Positions 1 to 13,040 of a DNA stretch of 64,000 bases are shown one piece after another. The stretch spans positions 1,674,001-1,738,000 of the forward strand of contig JBCAQO010000011.1 of NCBI GenBank assembly GCA_039111635.1, written 5' to 3'. The translations under genes were made by a program, and so were the position numbers. The notes below the pieces were generated by a model that was not told where the DNA came from, made no database searches, and saw nothing but the letters and a program-made list of their open reading frames with translations. This DNA is from Heterobasidion occidentale (taxonomy: Eukaryota > Basidiomycota > Agaricomycetes > Russulales > Bondarzewiaceae). How positions within the stretch are numbered: the stretch's first letter is position 1; every line of letters begins with the position of its first letter.

Positions 1-3000
1 GGTACGATACTCCATTCCCTTCCTCCTTAATCCCACGAGCTCTTTCATTCGCATCACTGGACTCTCCTCGAACAGGCAGACGTCCAACATCATGCCACGA
101 CGATCTTTTGGCTTGATGAATCCATCGCTCTGGATCTCACTCTCTCCTACCGGCTTTTTCGTGTAGACACCCAGTAGTGCGCAAAACTGTGTGTACGCTT
201 CATAGCTGTCCAAGTATAATTGCCCTGCCACCATGTTCAACATCGATCTGATGACAGGCGGCGGCGGAGTCCAAGTATCTGGAAGAGAAGGGATGCAATA
301 AAATCGGAGGTCCGCAAATTCTTTCATCGCTTTGGTGACGCGAGGTGTGTACTGATGAAGGTGGACGACGGTACTCCGGCGAATATCCGGAAGTAGAAGT
401 TGGACCTCGTATGGACTCAAGACGACAAAGACCATTGCACCACTTCGAGTGCTAGACACGATCCAGTTCACTGGGCGTAAGTATTCTGAAAGTTCGAAGA
501 GTGTTGATTTTCTCGTCGATGACTCAATCGTGGTCAGGAAGTCTCTGGTTGCCATCAGTTGTGAAAGACAAGGTCGAACCCTTGAACCAGTGATGCCTAA
601 GAGCTGCGAAAGAGAACAGAACTCTGTGGAACCATTGGGTATGACACCGGTTTTGATGAAAGCGACGACATCCCGATGCAGTCTGTGAGTGGCGGCCATC
701 GCAACTGGCGGTCTTTGAACTTGCTGCTCCCTCTCGAGCTCATGGCTGACTTCCCGTTCTTGTTCTTCCTCCATGCTCGTGTCCGATATCGATGAAACCC
801 CAAGGAACTCCAAGCGCTCGCGTAAAGCAGGAAATTTCGAAGTGATGTGGTATATTTCGGATGACTTGTCCGTCGGAGAGAATCCATACATCTCCTCCAA
901 ACTGCGAGCCTCCGGTTGGCACCAGGCAGACCTAAGCGTCTCAATATCCCCAGACGTCGAGAATCTAATATTCGCAGCCATTCGGTCCTGGTGGTCAAGG
1001 CCTTGCTGTGTCCAATGAGGAATATACCTTTGTATCTCGTCACATGTTTCCACCATAGTCCAGAGCAAGATGTCGCGAACCCTGATTCTGTCAGTCGGAC
1101 CTAGACCGGCGACTGCGCGGATGCGCATGTCAACTTCGAGAGGTGCGCAGAACATGACTGAGTGTCCGTTTCCGATTTTGCGCATCCGCATGCAGCCTTC
1201 GATGACTGGGATAAGCCCCAAAAGGGAGAAGCAAAATTAGGCGATAGGCGGTGCTCACCTTGTATGAGACGATCCTTCGTGACCTTTGGGCCCAATGTTA
1301 CGGCAGCGCGGGAACCAGATGGTAGTTTGAGGTCCGTTCCCCTCGTATGAGCGTCATCCAGATATACGAGGCACTTGTCCAATTGCATGTTGAAGGGTGA
1401 TGAGATGAATGATTCGAGTGAGCCATCCTGGGTGACGACGACCAGGTCGTCTTGGTCATTGAAGAATATGGCTGCGGGAACATCTGGTCTCAGCGATAGC
1501 CAGTTTTTAGCCAACTCGTCGTTCTGGAGCTCTAGCATCTGTGCTCCAACGTCCAATAGCACCCGGATATCTCTATCCTCGACTACCAAACGCTCCAGGA
1601 AGCCTCTGGTTGACATACGACCCGAGTCACCTTCGGTACAAATATAGTGACCATTTTCCGGCCGTAAGAGATGCATCAGCACCCGGGCATTTGTGCTGAG
1701 TTGTCCAGTAGGATCTCGCTGCGCGATGGAGATTGGTAGGAGGTATCGGCTGTCGTTCGTTCCGCTAAATCCTGTAGTAACATACTTCTTCGACTCTACA
1801 AGGTCCCACCCGGATGTCGTCATTTTCTGCGGAAATTCTTTTGCTTCTTTCGGGAAGACGATTTGAGAGAGAAAAAAGTCAATGACGGCGTGATTCTTGT
1901 GAAACAGAGGTAGTAGAAAACATCTGAACTGCTCTCCGTCTTGAGTGTTAATGCCATCTACCTGGCGGAGAGCCATAGGAATATCTTGATCGTGATGAAT
2001 CCATTCTTCGTACTCCAAAGTCGGATTGTCAAGTTTGAAAAGAAGATCAAAGCACTGATGCAGTTGTGCTTTGGTCAAACCACCGTAGTAGTAGCTGAGA
2101 CATGTCAAGGCCACAGCAACATCAGGATGGCCGAACTCTGATCTGATACTTGGTGTATCCTGTTGGTAAATCAAATATGAGACATCGACTGCACAGTTCA
2201 GGTGACTTTCTTGGCGCACCTTTGCACGGTAGGGCACAGCTAACATGGAACGATCTGGATCTAGTCCATAATCGACCCTCCAGCGCTTCTGCTTGAGCAC
2301 ATGGATAATAATCCCATGAGCCAGCAGACCGCGCAATAATAGAAGGCCTTTCCAGGACACGCCACGGCAGTAGCTTCGAAGCATGCAATCATCCTGAGCT
2401 TGACAAGATTTCTCAGTGATAAAGCGAAGAGCGGCTTCACGAACGGTCTGAGGCAGCAACGCGAATGTCAAAGTAGAAAATCCCCGAGAGATGACAGCCT
2501 CCGCGATCCATGAAGTGAGAGCATTTGCGGCATTGTCACCCAAAATTCGAATGATAGGAAAACTTGCAGCCGAAGAATTCCGCACGAGTTCTACTTCTCC
2601 AGGAAATTGCTGCTGTAAATTGTACGCGTACTTTTGTATCAAGGAGAAAATTTGTTGAATACTCGTCCAGCGATTAGGGTGATCCTCGAGGGGCCTTTGA
2701 CCTCCGATCGTGTACACAAGCTGGTACCGGACATGGAGGATTTCATCGCTCTCATCGAGTATATCCCGCGCTACATCACTCAGCCAAGTCTGAAATTGTC
2801 TAACCTTAGGCGCCAGTTTGCGGTGGTCCGGAGCTTTTGAACGAAGTTGACAATCGACTCCCATCAATTTGAATGATAAGATGTGCTCTGGCTGCACAAC
2901 TAGTACTCCACCCTCCCGAAGACACTGCTCGTATAGGGTCGAGAACAGTTGAACTTCGTGACTTCCCATCTTGACATCCCGTGAGAACGGCATACAGTAG

Positions 3001-6000
3001 ATGCGACGATTAACAAGACCGCACAATCGCTCGAGAAGAAGATTGAACATCTGGTTTGCTAGCGGTTTCAGGACGACAACGCGAACCAGGGCCCCTGTGT
3101 CTGCTAGCGCGGCTGCGACTATTGGCACAATCACAGACGACTTTCCTTCTCCCATATTCAGCTGGAGGACAGTGCTTTTACTCGAGGAAGGCAGCATCAT
3201 TTCCTTGGCTACGAGAGCCTGGATTGGTCGGATGAGAAAGTCACCTTCGATCTGAAAATTGAAATGGGGACTTGAGTTATTGGTGACTCATTGACGAGAA
3301 GTAAGTACGCACCTGGATAAGCAACCAGTCAGGATAGTACAATGCATTTTGCTGATCAAACAGAGTATTCGCCGATTCTTTGTAGAATGCATCAACTGCC
3401 ATAGCCAAAGCAAAATGAACTAGACGTTGAGAACGTTGGTATTCAATGATTGCCTGAGCGAAGGTGGTGATCGCTGCTTTCCATCGACTATTGAGCTTGT
3501 CCCGATGCGGAAACGCAAGCATGCTCAAGATTGAGCGAGGTGTGATGACTGGCCAAAGTCCTGCCCTATGTAGGATTCGCTCGCTTGGTATCGAGTGCGA
3601 CGGTGACAAAGACTGAAAGATCATACGAAATATGACTCCCACACGGCGACCGCATTGATCGCGATATTGCAAAAGCTCTTGTAGTGTCGCGGAAGGAATT
3701 GAACTAGGAAAATCCACAGAAGATTGCCCACGGAGATCCTTTAAGCTATTCTCTAACTCTCGCCCATAATGCTGATGAAGTTTATCACCCCGATCACTTC
3801 GAAATATGGCGATGAGCTTCTGCAAATTGCTAGGATCCGCAATGTTATCGGGTTGTCCAGACGCCTGCGAGGCTCCCCAAAACATGCTCGGTAGGGGTTC
3901 CACATCTGGCGCAAGTATACGGTCAAGGAGTCCATGAATGGTAACGAAGGCATCAGGGGACACTCTTTGGTGCTGACGACAGGGGCTAAACGTGTACACC
4001 GCTACGTCTGCTGCAGATGGGCTTGTCCGGCCAGCCAAAATAATCTCTTCGACTCGTTCAATATGGAGGCGGAGTTGCCGATTCTTAAAGCAGGAGTGGA
4101 ATAGTTGACGGATCCCGGCCATGCAGGCTGAAATTTTGAACCAGCTGCGGTATGCACCATTACCGGGTGGCAGTTGAGGATCATCGCAAGGCCATTGTTC
4201 CATCAGATCATTGACAAGGGATTCGGCCAGAGATGAAACCTGCGAATTGTGATGGCTACGACGTCGCCGACATAAGCTTTCGGGATTCTTTCCATCCAGC
4301 CGAAAGATGAGCCGATGGACTATCCTCCAGCGAGAGAGCAGCGGACATGATTTTCTTGAGAACTATGGCTCGGCTAGGTTTGAACTCGTCCGAAAGATCA
4401 TAAGATGCATACGAGGGGGGATCTATGTGACACAGAGCAGGAGTAGTCGCAAATGCTATTAGGATAGGAACAAATTCTCGAAGGAGGGGTGAGCCATAGG
4501 TCATCGCAGGAAGACTGAATGCTAACTTGTACTGCTTCCTGCGACAATCTGTGCGCTTGCGACAGAGATTGTATAATGAAATCCAAGCATCGGCGAAGTT
4601 CGGGCGTAACCAGCTCCGGTTGTAGGATAAATTTAATAGATTTTTCGATTGAGAAGCAACTGACCCAGATCCCAGAGATGAAAGTAGCTTGGAGCTGTAT
4701 GGTTTGAGCGAGGTGGCGAATGACCACATCACGACCATCCGTGAAGTACTGAACACGGCTGATTCGTCCTTGGTTCCACTTGTAGCGACAATATCTGACC
4801 GGGAAGGGTAGTAAGAATCGTTAGAAATAAATGATGTGAAGCGCGTCGAACTGTCGGCAGAATAATAGCACAAACTCCGTTGTGTAGCACGGTCCTGTAA
4901 GAACCCATGTCGCTGGTCATCGCTAACACTCATTGCGAAAGCAACATTTGAAGTCTGGAATATGTGCAGTTTTTCTGCATAATCGGATATCAGATGTGCA
5001 GCAGAATGAAATCCTCTGTGCTGAGAGAGAGATGGAAGGTTGGACCAATTGACTGTTTGCATGACCTTGAGATGACGAGGATAGAACGATCTGCTAGGTG
5101 TCAACGAGCTGATTAGTTCTAACAGGTTTGCCTCAACAGAACTGAACCTCTGAAAAGATAGACAGCCAGACGAACACAATTCCTGCAGTGATTCTTCCGT
5201 TCCGGTACGTCCTGTCAAAGGGTCTGGGAGACAGTGGCTGCTGATTGCGTGAAGGTAGATCTTGAATAACTTGCTAGCTAGATTCACGTTGCCTGCAAGA
5301 TAACCGAGATGACTGTCAACCTTGTATTGGTGATACAATACGTGATTCGAAGTTCCTGTATCGATGGTGATAACCGGATGGTTTCCCTGGAACGCAACGT
5401 TGATTTCACCTTGTGGGATGAGCACACGTCGAGATTGGGATATCCGATCGGGATTGCTGCCTTGTTCTCTTAAAACAAGTATGTTTTGGAGGCCGAACAT
5501 CGTCCCGCAGGACTGATTATTATCGATAATCATACCGGGAAGGTTTTGAGACTCGAGTTCCCCTTCCGATGTTAAGCTGAATGAAAGTCCCAGCCGTGGA
5601 AGTCGTACGGAGAGGCTGTTCGTGTTCATCTCATACGTTATGGTGAGAAATTTCGCTGACTCGAGCGGCTGCAGGCGTTTAGAGACCATGTCGAATGTGG
5701 GGCTGTACATGTCGACAAGCAACATGGACGATTCACCATATATCATTGTTGAACTGTCAGTTGAGAATCGGATATGCCAGTTCGTAGGGGATGAGGTCCA
5801 CAGGCTGTCGAGGGGTCTCAATTCAAGATCACCAGTTCGGAGATTGAACCAGTGAGCGTGACCCTCAACCAGCAATGTCGGTAGATCTCCGAACAGCCTT
5901 GTATGTGGAATAAGCTCCAGAATATCTTCGCTATTTTCCCGCTTGGCTCGAATAACAAGGCGATTCTCAGATGCGTGCAGGACAAAGTAGACCTGCAAAC

Positions 6001-9000
6001 TGGTTTAGATTCCGAACACTCGGGAAATTATTAAGGCTCGCCTGGTGTTCAAAAACAGAGGCACGACTTGCATACTCCATCCCTGGCATATCGGAAGAAA
6101 CTACATCCAGAATTTTCTGCGAAAATACATCAATGGAAGGACTCAACAGTTTTTGATCGAAGGTACCTACTTGACCAAAGATACGGATATATGTGGAATG
6201 CTGAACAATGCCACGAGGAAGGCGGCCCAATGGCTTTCCGTCGACCAGGAGTCTCCCTTCAAGCAAGTTGAGATGTACGGTTTGTGGCGTGTTACTCGCA
6301 TACTTTGTCGTAGTCTGAGTCTCTAACCATCGAGAGTTCGGCGTAGACAGCTTCAGCCAATCAGTAGATCCAGGTATATATGCAGTCCATAGAGAAAGAA
6401 TTGCGTTGTCCATTCCTCGCCGATCCTGTCGAACACGCTGCGCCAAGAAACGCTCAAGATAATGCGACAGTCGTCGATCACGATAGAGCAGCTTGAGTAA
6501 ATCTGGGGGGGCAGCTTGCAGTGCCAAAGGGGTGTTGTCGTGAATGATGATCGCGCATTCAAGCGCGATGGCAGTATCATCTGCAGATTCAAGCAGATAC
6601 CGGAGATGATGAGGATCCACGTGAAATGTCGCTCGACAAGTTGCTGCCATGGCACATGTACTCAGTTGTAATTCGAGAACTTCGTTCTCTTCACGACTAT
6701 CTTGGAGTTTCGAAGCCAGCTGGCGCGTCCATTGAGCAGTGATAGCGCGGGCCCGACGCAATAGCATGTAAGATTTCTGATGGATATCTGGGTCACTCGC
6801 GGAAGCCAAGAGGCGATTGGCAAGGAATACTTGGGATATTCGGTGAGAACAGTGATAATCAACGAAATCAGAGACATACTGATGGTTCTCGCTGTGACAC
6901 CTCCGAGCCAATTTGATTCAATACTCGTCAAGAGGCTCTCCAGTCCATTGAGCAGCACGAGCCCGAATTCTTTGTTTGCAAGGTCCTCGTGCCATCCCCG
7001 GCGTTCTCCATCTTGGGATAAAGGTCCTATTTGCCACGCAGCTTGAGTCAACAGGGAATGAACCTCTTCACGATTGAAATTCAGCGAATTAGACACAATC
7101 TCTCGAGCAATATTCATCCACTGTAGCAGAGGCCCGCTGCGCAAGCTAGCGAAGGCGATGTGCTCGTGAAGGCTAAGCGCCTTCGGGCAGTTAGTCTGAT
7201 CAGCTAAGACTTTATTGGTTGTATGAACTGTCCCTTCGACGGCATACTGTAAGCCTTGATACGGTCCTTCCAAGGGGAGCTTCAAAGTACAATACTGGGA
7301 AATGTTAGAGTCAGAGAAAGGCCCAGCAGCCCAAGCACCCCGAGATTGATCGTAAAGCCTGAATTGTAGACCGTTGTTGACACAGATGGAAGATTCGCTG
7401 GCAGGAATGGATGTAGTCTTGTAATGAGATTGCGAGAATGATTTTGTTGATGATGCGAGTGTGATTCGGACAGATCGGTTGGCCCATTGGGTAAGGCCAG
7501 GATACATACCCAGGATGACGTGAGGAGATGCTCCCGTAACACGATTCGATAAGCCAAGATCACGAAGGATTCGAAACGTTGAAGACCTCCAAAACTGGAA
7601 AATATCTGGGCAATCCAATTCGAAAGTTACCGCTTCTGCGAGCAACTCTGTATCCGGAAGCGGCCATTCATGCACTGCAATAGTCATAGCTTTCGCCAAT
7701 TTCTCCAATTTGCATTTCGGACACTTCTTCGGACGGTGTGTATTATTGACAGTATATGTGTGACTCATCGATGAGGCCGTTGTGGTACGTTGTGTATGCA
7801 AAGCATTGTGTAAAGCAAGCTCTTCACGCTTTTTCTTCCGTTGCTCTGTTGCATGATTCTCGATTTGTGCTTTGAGGGACTGGAGGTCTAATGATTGTGC
7901 AAAGAAACGAACAGAGAAGGTCTTCCTGTCCACCTTATCCGAGAAGATCGATTGGTTGACAGTGACGCGCTTGTGACGGCTACGCAGGTATGTCTCTACG
8001 GCTGCTGATCGCCGCAACGGACGAGAATGACGTAGAAGCAGTGGCTCGATGAATGTCGTGGGGATCTCTGGCGAGTATTCCCGTAGGAGTGGGCAATGCA
8101 CCATAGCTATCTTGTCGATGGCAACCCATAGTTCCATGATAGTCAGGATCATCAAAGACAGATCTTCGGGGCTCGAGGAGTAGTGCTGCATAGCAAACTC
8201 GAAATATTGTGTAAGGCACGAGGCCAATGTAGTACCCGTGGAAGCATGGTCGATGTTTCGAGACAGCCACGCATCTAGATGGATGTCTACAAATTCTTCG
8301 AAGTCCGCCAGAGCAACGTACGGATCATCGTTGAGCATTTTTAAAAGCCCAGTACCCTCCAAGGGTCGAAAATCGCTAAGGCCTCGCAGTCGAGGAGCCT
8401 GGGATGGCTTAAACTCTGTGGAGGCCATTCGATGGGGATCAGGATTTAAAGCTTGAGACAGATATTCGCGAGAATTTCGCAGCGAAAGAACAGTGTCGTT
8501 GACGACGTCAAGAGTCTCGTGAGCCCAAAATGAAGAATGCTCTTGCGCGCGCTGGATGGCAGTCCATCGGCCCTGTAATATGGCCTCGGCAGCGCCCCCC
8601 GTTGCCTGTACTTCCTTCAGAACAAAATCAGGTGCAGCAGATCCCAGCTTGTAGGCTCGGCGGCTCGTCTTGGCTCTCATACAGAAAATCAGGTCGCTGC
8701 TGAAGTCGAATCCAAGGCATAGATGAAGAAGCCGCGAATGGAAAAAAAGAATGAACGATTTATAGTCGTTGATGTCCTCGAGTGAAGTTTGGATTGCGAC
8801 ACGGATGATGAGCCACAGACCAGACCTCCGCCAAGGTTTGTATGCATCCTTCCAGAGGACATCGTCGGCAATCCTCTTGCTGATGCGACGCACTGTCGCT
8901 CCCTGCCCCATCCCACGCAAGATTCCGACGAGAAGCTGGGAAATATATCGCGGGTCCTGGGTGTCGCGCTCTTCGACGACCTTTGAACCCGCCTTCGTTG

Positions 9001-9598
9001 TCGTGGGCGCCGAATCCAAGTTGTCGACGTCCATCTGCACAATGAACGACGCAAGCTCCTCTTGGAATCCCCCATCATTGAATACATCGTTTGCAATTTC
9101 CACTGCAGGCCCGGGATAGGAGCAAATCAGCTTCCCTTCCGTCCCCATGACCATCGCAGCCGCCGGTGAAACTTCGAAGATCTCGAACACAGTCTTTTCG
9201 GAGTACTTCCGAACGATGATCGCAGCATTCTGTGCTCGAACGTACAGTGCAAGAATGTCTGCATGACTGGTTGATAAGCTCCTGGTTCAACAACGCAGTC
9301 CAAACATGAGCTTACCATCAACTACCATCAATGCAAAGTCCTCCTTTAATCTCTCCAGGTTTGGTAGATCCGTGAATCGATACATGCGTTCGAGCATCCT
9401 GACAATGGGATCCCAGCAACGACGTTTAGTGGCATCTAACCGATCTCTGTATTCCTTGGCGATATCGCCAGCCAAGCGAGATAACGCAACGACATGCAGT
9501 TGCTTGATGTCATCTTTCTGAGGTAACTTTGGTGGCAAAAATATATGGTTCGAAAGGTAGGAGAGATCGTCATGATTGACGTAGGAGAATCTCGCCAT
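1..9598 (-). CDS. Giant DUF6606/DUF3638/DUF3645 protein (3' end outside the window)
   Basis: About 3,000 residues are present, from the ATG at 9596-9598, chosen because it leads into the N-terminal motif LSYLSNHIFLPPKLPQ typical of DUF6606. Introns read as 9259-9315, 6830-6879, 5993-6041 (GC donor), 3252-3312 and 1197-1258. The last part of the exon upstream of 3313 carries an ATPase-like Walker A, LQLNMGEGKSS (about 3150), and DUF3638 motifs; TLGPKVTKDRLIQ spliced to GCMRMRKIGNGHS fits DUF3645. A zinc-ribbon-like CPKCKLEK lies near 7715. The family is large, fungal and often named ubiquitinyl hydrolase in databases, but its function is not established. Between about 4262 and 4290 the frame changes without room for an intron, so a 1-base indel is likely. 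The final exon (1196 to 1) is open to the window edge, so the stop lies outside. Confidence 0.85.
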
Positions 9599-9699
9599 CG
9601 AGTGGATGTTGAAGGATGAGTGAGTCCTGGATAAACACGAGGTGGTGAGCCTCATGCCCACCTCTCATTCTCGGTAACTTACTTCTTGACAGACGCCTG

Positions 9700-10260
9700 T
9701 ATGTAACCGGACTGTAGTCTCACGCATCCTATTTATAAAGCCAATATCCAGTCTTGGAATCAGCTCATGACTCCGGACTTACAGGAATCCACTATTTGCC
9801 TCGTGCATCAGTGCGTCTATCATGCTCCTGAGAGTTCCGTATGCTGTTCCATGAGTGGCAAATTGAAGATTCATCCTATCTCGACTAGAAGGACGTGAGG
9901 ATGATCTGGCGTAGTATTCATAGGCTAAGTAAAAAGCCGGCGACATTGACTATTTTTTTAACGTACCGACCCGAAACACACCACGCGAGCGGCTCTAGCA
10001 ACATTTCAACAACGTGAGGAGCCATAGAAATCTGCGTTGATACTGATGTTGGCAGGCGCATGTTGAAAATGTAGGGTCGATCATGTACGATGGATCGATT
10101 TATGTTGGACACGATGTGAGGCACCAGGAGGCATCCTCTATTGGTAACAAAGATACCGATTTCAGTCTCTCCGAGGCCATTAACGGCAAAGAACACATAC
10201 TTTGTTTTCTCGACTTGCGCAGCCTAAGCTTGCGAAAAATTAGCAATGCGTAGGTCACCG
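9700..10260 (-). pseudogene. Unknown gene fragment upstream of the giant protein
   Basis: Two protein-like stretches lie head to tail on the minus strand. One runs from an AG acceptor near 10225 to about 9960 and contains KYVFFAVNGLGETEIG and MAPHVVEMLLEPLAW. The second, 9946 to 9782, begins ATG-TCG-CCG and contains AFYLAYEYYARSS and GTLRSMIDALMHEA. A GTACGT donor near 9965 and a TTAG acceptor near 9925 suggest an intron, but no single splice joins both frames cleanly. A further short piece (DIGFINRMRETTVRLHTG, about 9750-9690) may belong to it. I do not recognise the family and see no start codon. It could be a decayed gene or a multi-exon gene that I cannot assemble. Confidence 0.3.
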
Positions 10261-10439
10261 AGAGTCGAGCCTTCAGATTGATATCTAAAATTGGTGTATA
10301 TTCTATGAAATTGTATGATTTCGGGGTTAGGAATTAGATGACGAGGCCTGGCAGTACTAGTCTACATCCAAATACACCCCCCCTTGCGGGTAGTCAGGAT
10401 TTCGAGCTTAATTTGATATTTATTTCACTTTCCGACCAT

Positions 10440-10535
10440 AACACGCGTGGAATATGACGAAAGAGCAAGTGTTTACTCATGTGCCCTGACGCAACTAGTC
10501 ACTTGCATTTTGCGACGCGACGCGACGCGCTCTCG
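10440..10535. promoter_or_regulatory. ACGCGT / GACGCG-rich stretch upstream of the helicase
   Basis: An ACGCGT hexamer sits at 10443 and a triple GACGCG array at about 10514-10530, 70-160 bp before the helicase ATG. ACGCGT is the MluI cell-cycle box used by MBF in yeasts to control DNA replication genes. Use of that system here is inference only. Confidence 0.2.
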
Positions 10536-10601
10536 CGCAATCAACAAACTCAGAACAGCTCCCCGAAAACCTTTACACTCTCTATTTGATATGTCTGCTT
10601 G

Positions 10602-13016
10602 ATGGCTAATGAGACTTGGTCGACCTCTTCAGGCATTGAAACTCTCAAGAATATTTTATCTGGGCTCGTTCCATGGCCAGCCGGCCCCTACGATTGGCAG
10701 CTCACAGCGACCGCGCGTACTCTCGACGGCGTCAACCAATTGGTTGTGACAGCGTGCGGCGATGGAAAAACCGCAGCAGCATACCTACCGCTTCTCGCAA
10801 TAAAAAACTCGCCGCCGATCCACGATTGCCTCGGTACGGTACCAGAGTGCCGGAATCCCCTGTCGTGCTGATTGTCACACCTCTTAGTGACTTGGGGCAT
10901 AGTCAGGTGAGTACATCACCTGTCTGAACCCAAGTTATTGACTTACTGTAATGAAAGGTGGCTGAGATGAAACGACTGGGCATCACAGCCGTGGCGCTCG
11001 ATGTCGAGAGCATCCGGACTGCATCTGCGGAAGGGAGAGATCTGCTGAAAGAAGTCCGTGAATGCACCTGTGAGGTGGTCATTGTATCTCCGGAGCGACT
11101 CACCTCGCCAGAGTTTGACAGTATTATGCGAACACCCAGGTTCCGCGAGAACCTCATCCTGTATGTTGTCGACGAGGCGCACATTGTGATCCCATGGAGT
11201 CAGACCTTTCGCAAGTCTTATGGTCAAATTGGGAAGGTTCTGGCTCGGGTACGCGCAGACTTACCAACTCTCGCGCTGACGGCGACATGCAACATAGAAC
11301 TCGAAGCCAAATTGATGGTCGTGTTGGGGATTCGAGAGTACCAGACGCTCCGTCGGTCTTGCGAGCGCCCAAACTTGCGGATTGTGTTCCGTACGCTTTT
11401 GCATGGACTAGATGGCCATGAATTCCCAGATCTGGCATGGGTTACACGGGCCCGTAGGAAGACCATCATCTACTGTCCAACTATCGACTTGGGGCATCGG
11501 GTCTCGGCATATTTGTGGAGGTTGCTTCCAACAGGCGAAGGTCGTTATACTAGCATTCAAGAGTACAACGGGCTCACCTGGGAGGACTCTAATGCGGAGG
11601 CCGCACTCTCGTTCAGCTCGAACCCCGACACCTTCATCATGGTGGCGACAGTCAAATTTGGTATGGGTGTCGACATACGCAATGTTGAGGTATCGATCAA
11701 CCTCGGGATACCGGAATCTGCAGAAGGCATTCTTCAGCAGAATGGGAGGGCCGGTCGTGATGAAGGGATTGAGGCATGTGGTTATACTTACATTCAGTCG
11801 TCCATCGTTGCGTCCGTCGCCGCGGAAGAGCTGGATGGTGACAAAAGGCCAAAAGCTGGTAAGGTAGTGTCTGCCGCTAGACGAGTTGGGAGGAACGCGG
11901 GGAAGACAAGACGGGTCGATGATCCATACTTGCGTCGTTTGATTCGGGTATACCTTGAAGGTGGTTGCTTGGTGGTTGATTTCAACATCCTGTTTGGAAG
12001 TCCGGGAAGTGATTCGCGTGAGCGCTGCTTCGAAGCGCAGCGGCGCTTACCTTGTTCGAACTGCTTACAGCGGCCCCAGTTTATCTCCTTCTTGCAACAG
12101 TTGGCTAGTGACTCCATGCCTCAGTCCACTGACATCGACATCCCCTCGCATCCATCCGACAACTCCACCGATCTCGAACCTTTCCCAGTCACTGCTCGTC
12201 TCAAGCTGACAAAAGACATGAGGCAACGGGCTGTTGATAAGATCTATGAGTTCCAACGTCAGCGCTGGCCTCTGCGGAACACGGCCAAATCATGGTATCT
12301 ACCCTCTATTGCATTCATTCCCTCAACCCTCCTTTCCAACCTGATGGACCGCTTTCACCTTGTTCGCGACCGCGAAACTCTCGCCGAGATCATGATCGAG
12401 TGGCAATACCTGGAGGCAGATGGGCACGCTCTGTTTGAGTTGGTCAACAGCATCAATCTCGAGTTCGACGAGGAGCATTGCAGGCGCAAGAAGGAGAGCG
12501 CTGCGAAGGGAGCCCTCACGCGAGCAGCCAACGCCGCCAAGAAAATCGTAGACGCCGCATCAAGACCAGGTGAGTAGTCCGTTGTCTCCATCTCCTCTTT
12601 TCGCTGACAGTTCTGTTGTTGGGCATGTAGATTTGACGGTGGCAGATGTCGAGCGTACCGCCCCGGACGGTACGTCGTTATTTGCTTCCGCGTCGATGCA
12701 ATCTCTGAGATTCGATCGGTCAGCCGTGGCTCCACCTTTGGCTCCCGCGAGGGTGTTACAGCCACCCCTGGCCTGCCTTGCTCCCACCTTCTCGACCTCA
12801 AACAATACCAAGGACCCCCGGTGCACACACAAAAATGGCCTCGAGGCAGATAAGGAGAATATTCGCTCGCGTGCTCAGCCCACGTTGGATGCCGGTGTTG
12901 TTGGCGTGAAGTGCGGTATCGCTAGATCAAGATCAGCGAGCAAACGGGGACCGCCAATTGAGCTCGCATCTCCTGGCAAGCGCACGAGGCCGAATGTCCA
13001 TAGTGTATTAGATTAG
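10602..13016 (+). CDS. RecQ-like ATP-dependent DNA helicase
   Basis: SF2 RecQ-family 3'-5' DNA helicase. Motifs in order: motif 0 region (YDWQLTATA), Walker A VVTACGDGKTAA (about 10745), Walker B VVDEAH with IVIPW and FRKSYGQIG (11165-11230), motif III LALTATCN, motif V FGMGVDIRNV and motif VI QQNGRAGRD (11640-11760). A Cys cluster (ERCFEAQRRLPCSNC, about 12020) matches the RecQ zinc-binding region. The Ser/Lys/Arg-rich tail ends at TAG 13014-13016. Start is the ATG at 10602. Introns 10907-10957 and 12570-12630. The frame breaks at the A6 run about 10801-10806: upstream frame gives AIKN, downstream frame gives LAADPRLPRYGTRVP, the expected continuation, so one A appears to be missing. Such helicases are multi-copy in agaricomycetes and may be repeat-associated. 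It is convergent with the DUF6589 gene, 24 bp away. Confidence 0.85.
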
Positions 13017-13040
13017 CTCACAGCAGTAAGTACCGATAAA

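Noticed and set aside
3001..3255. Plus-strand frames over the giant protein (for example 3001-3255 and 1375-1647)
   Set aside because: They are antisense shadows of a strongly conserved minus-strand coding region.
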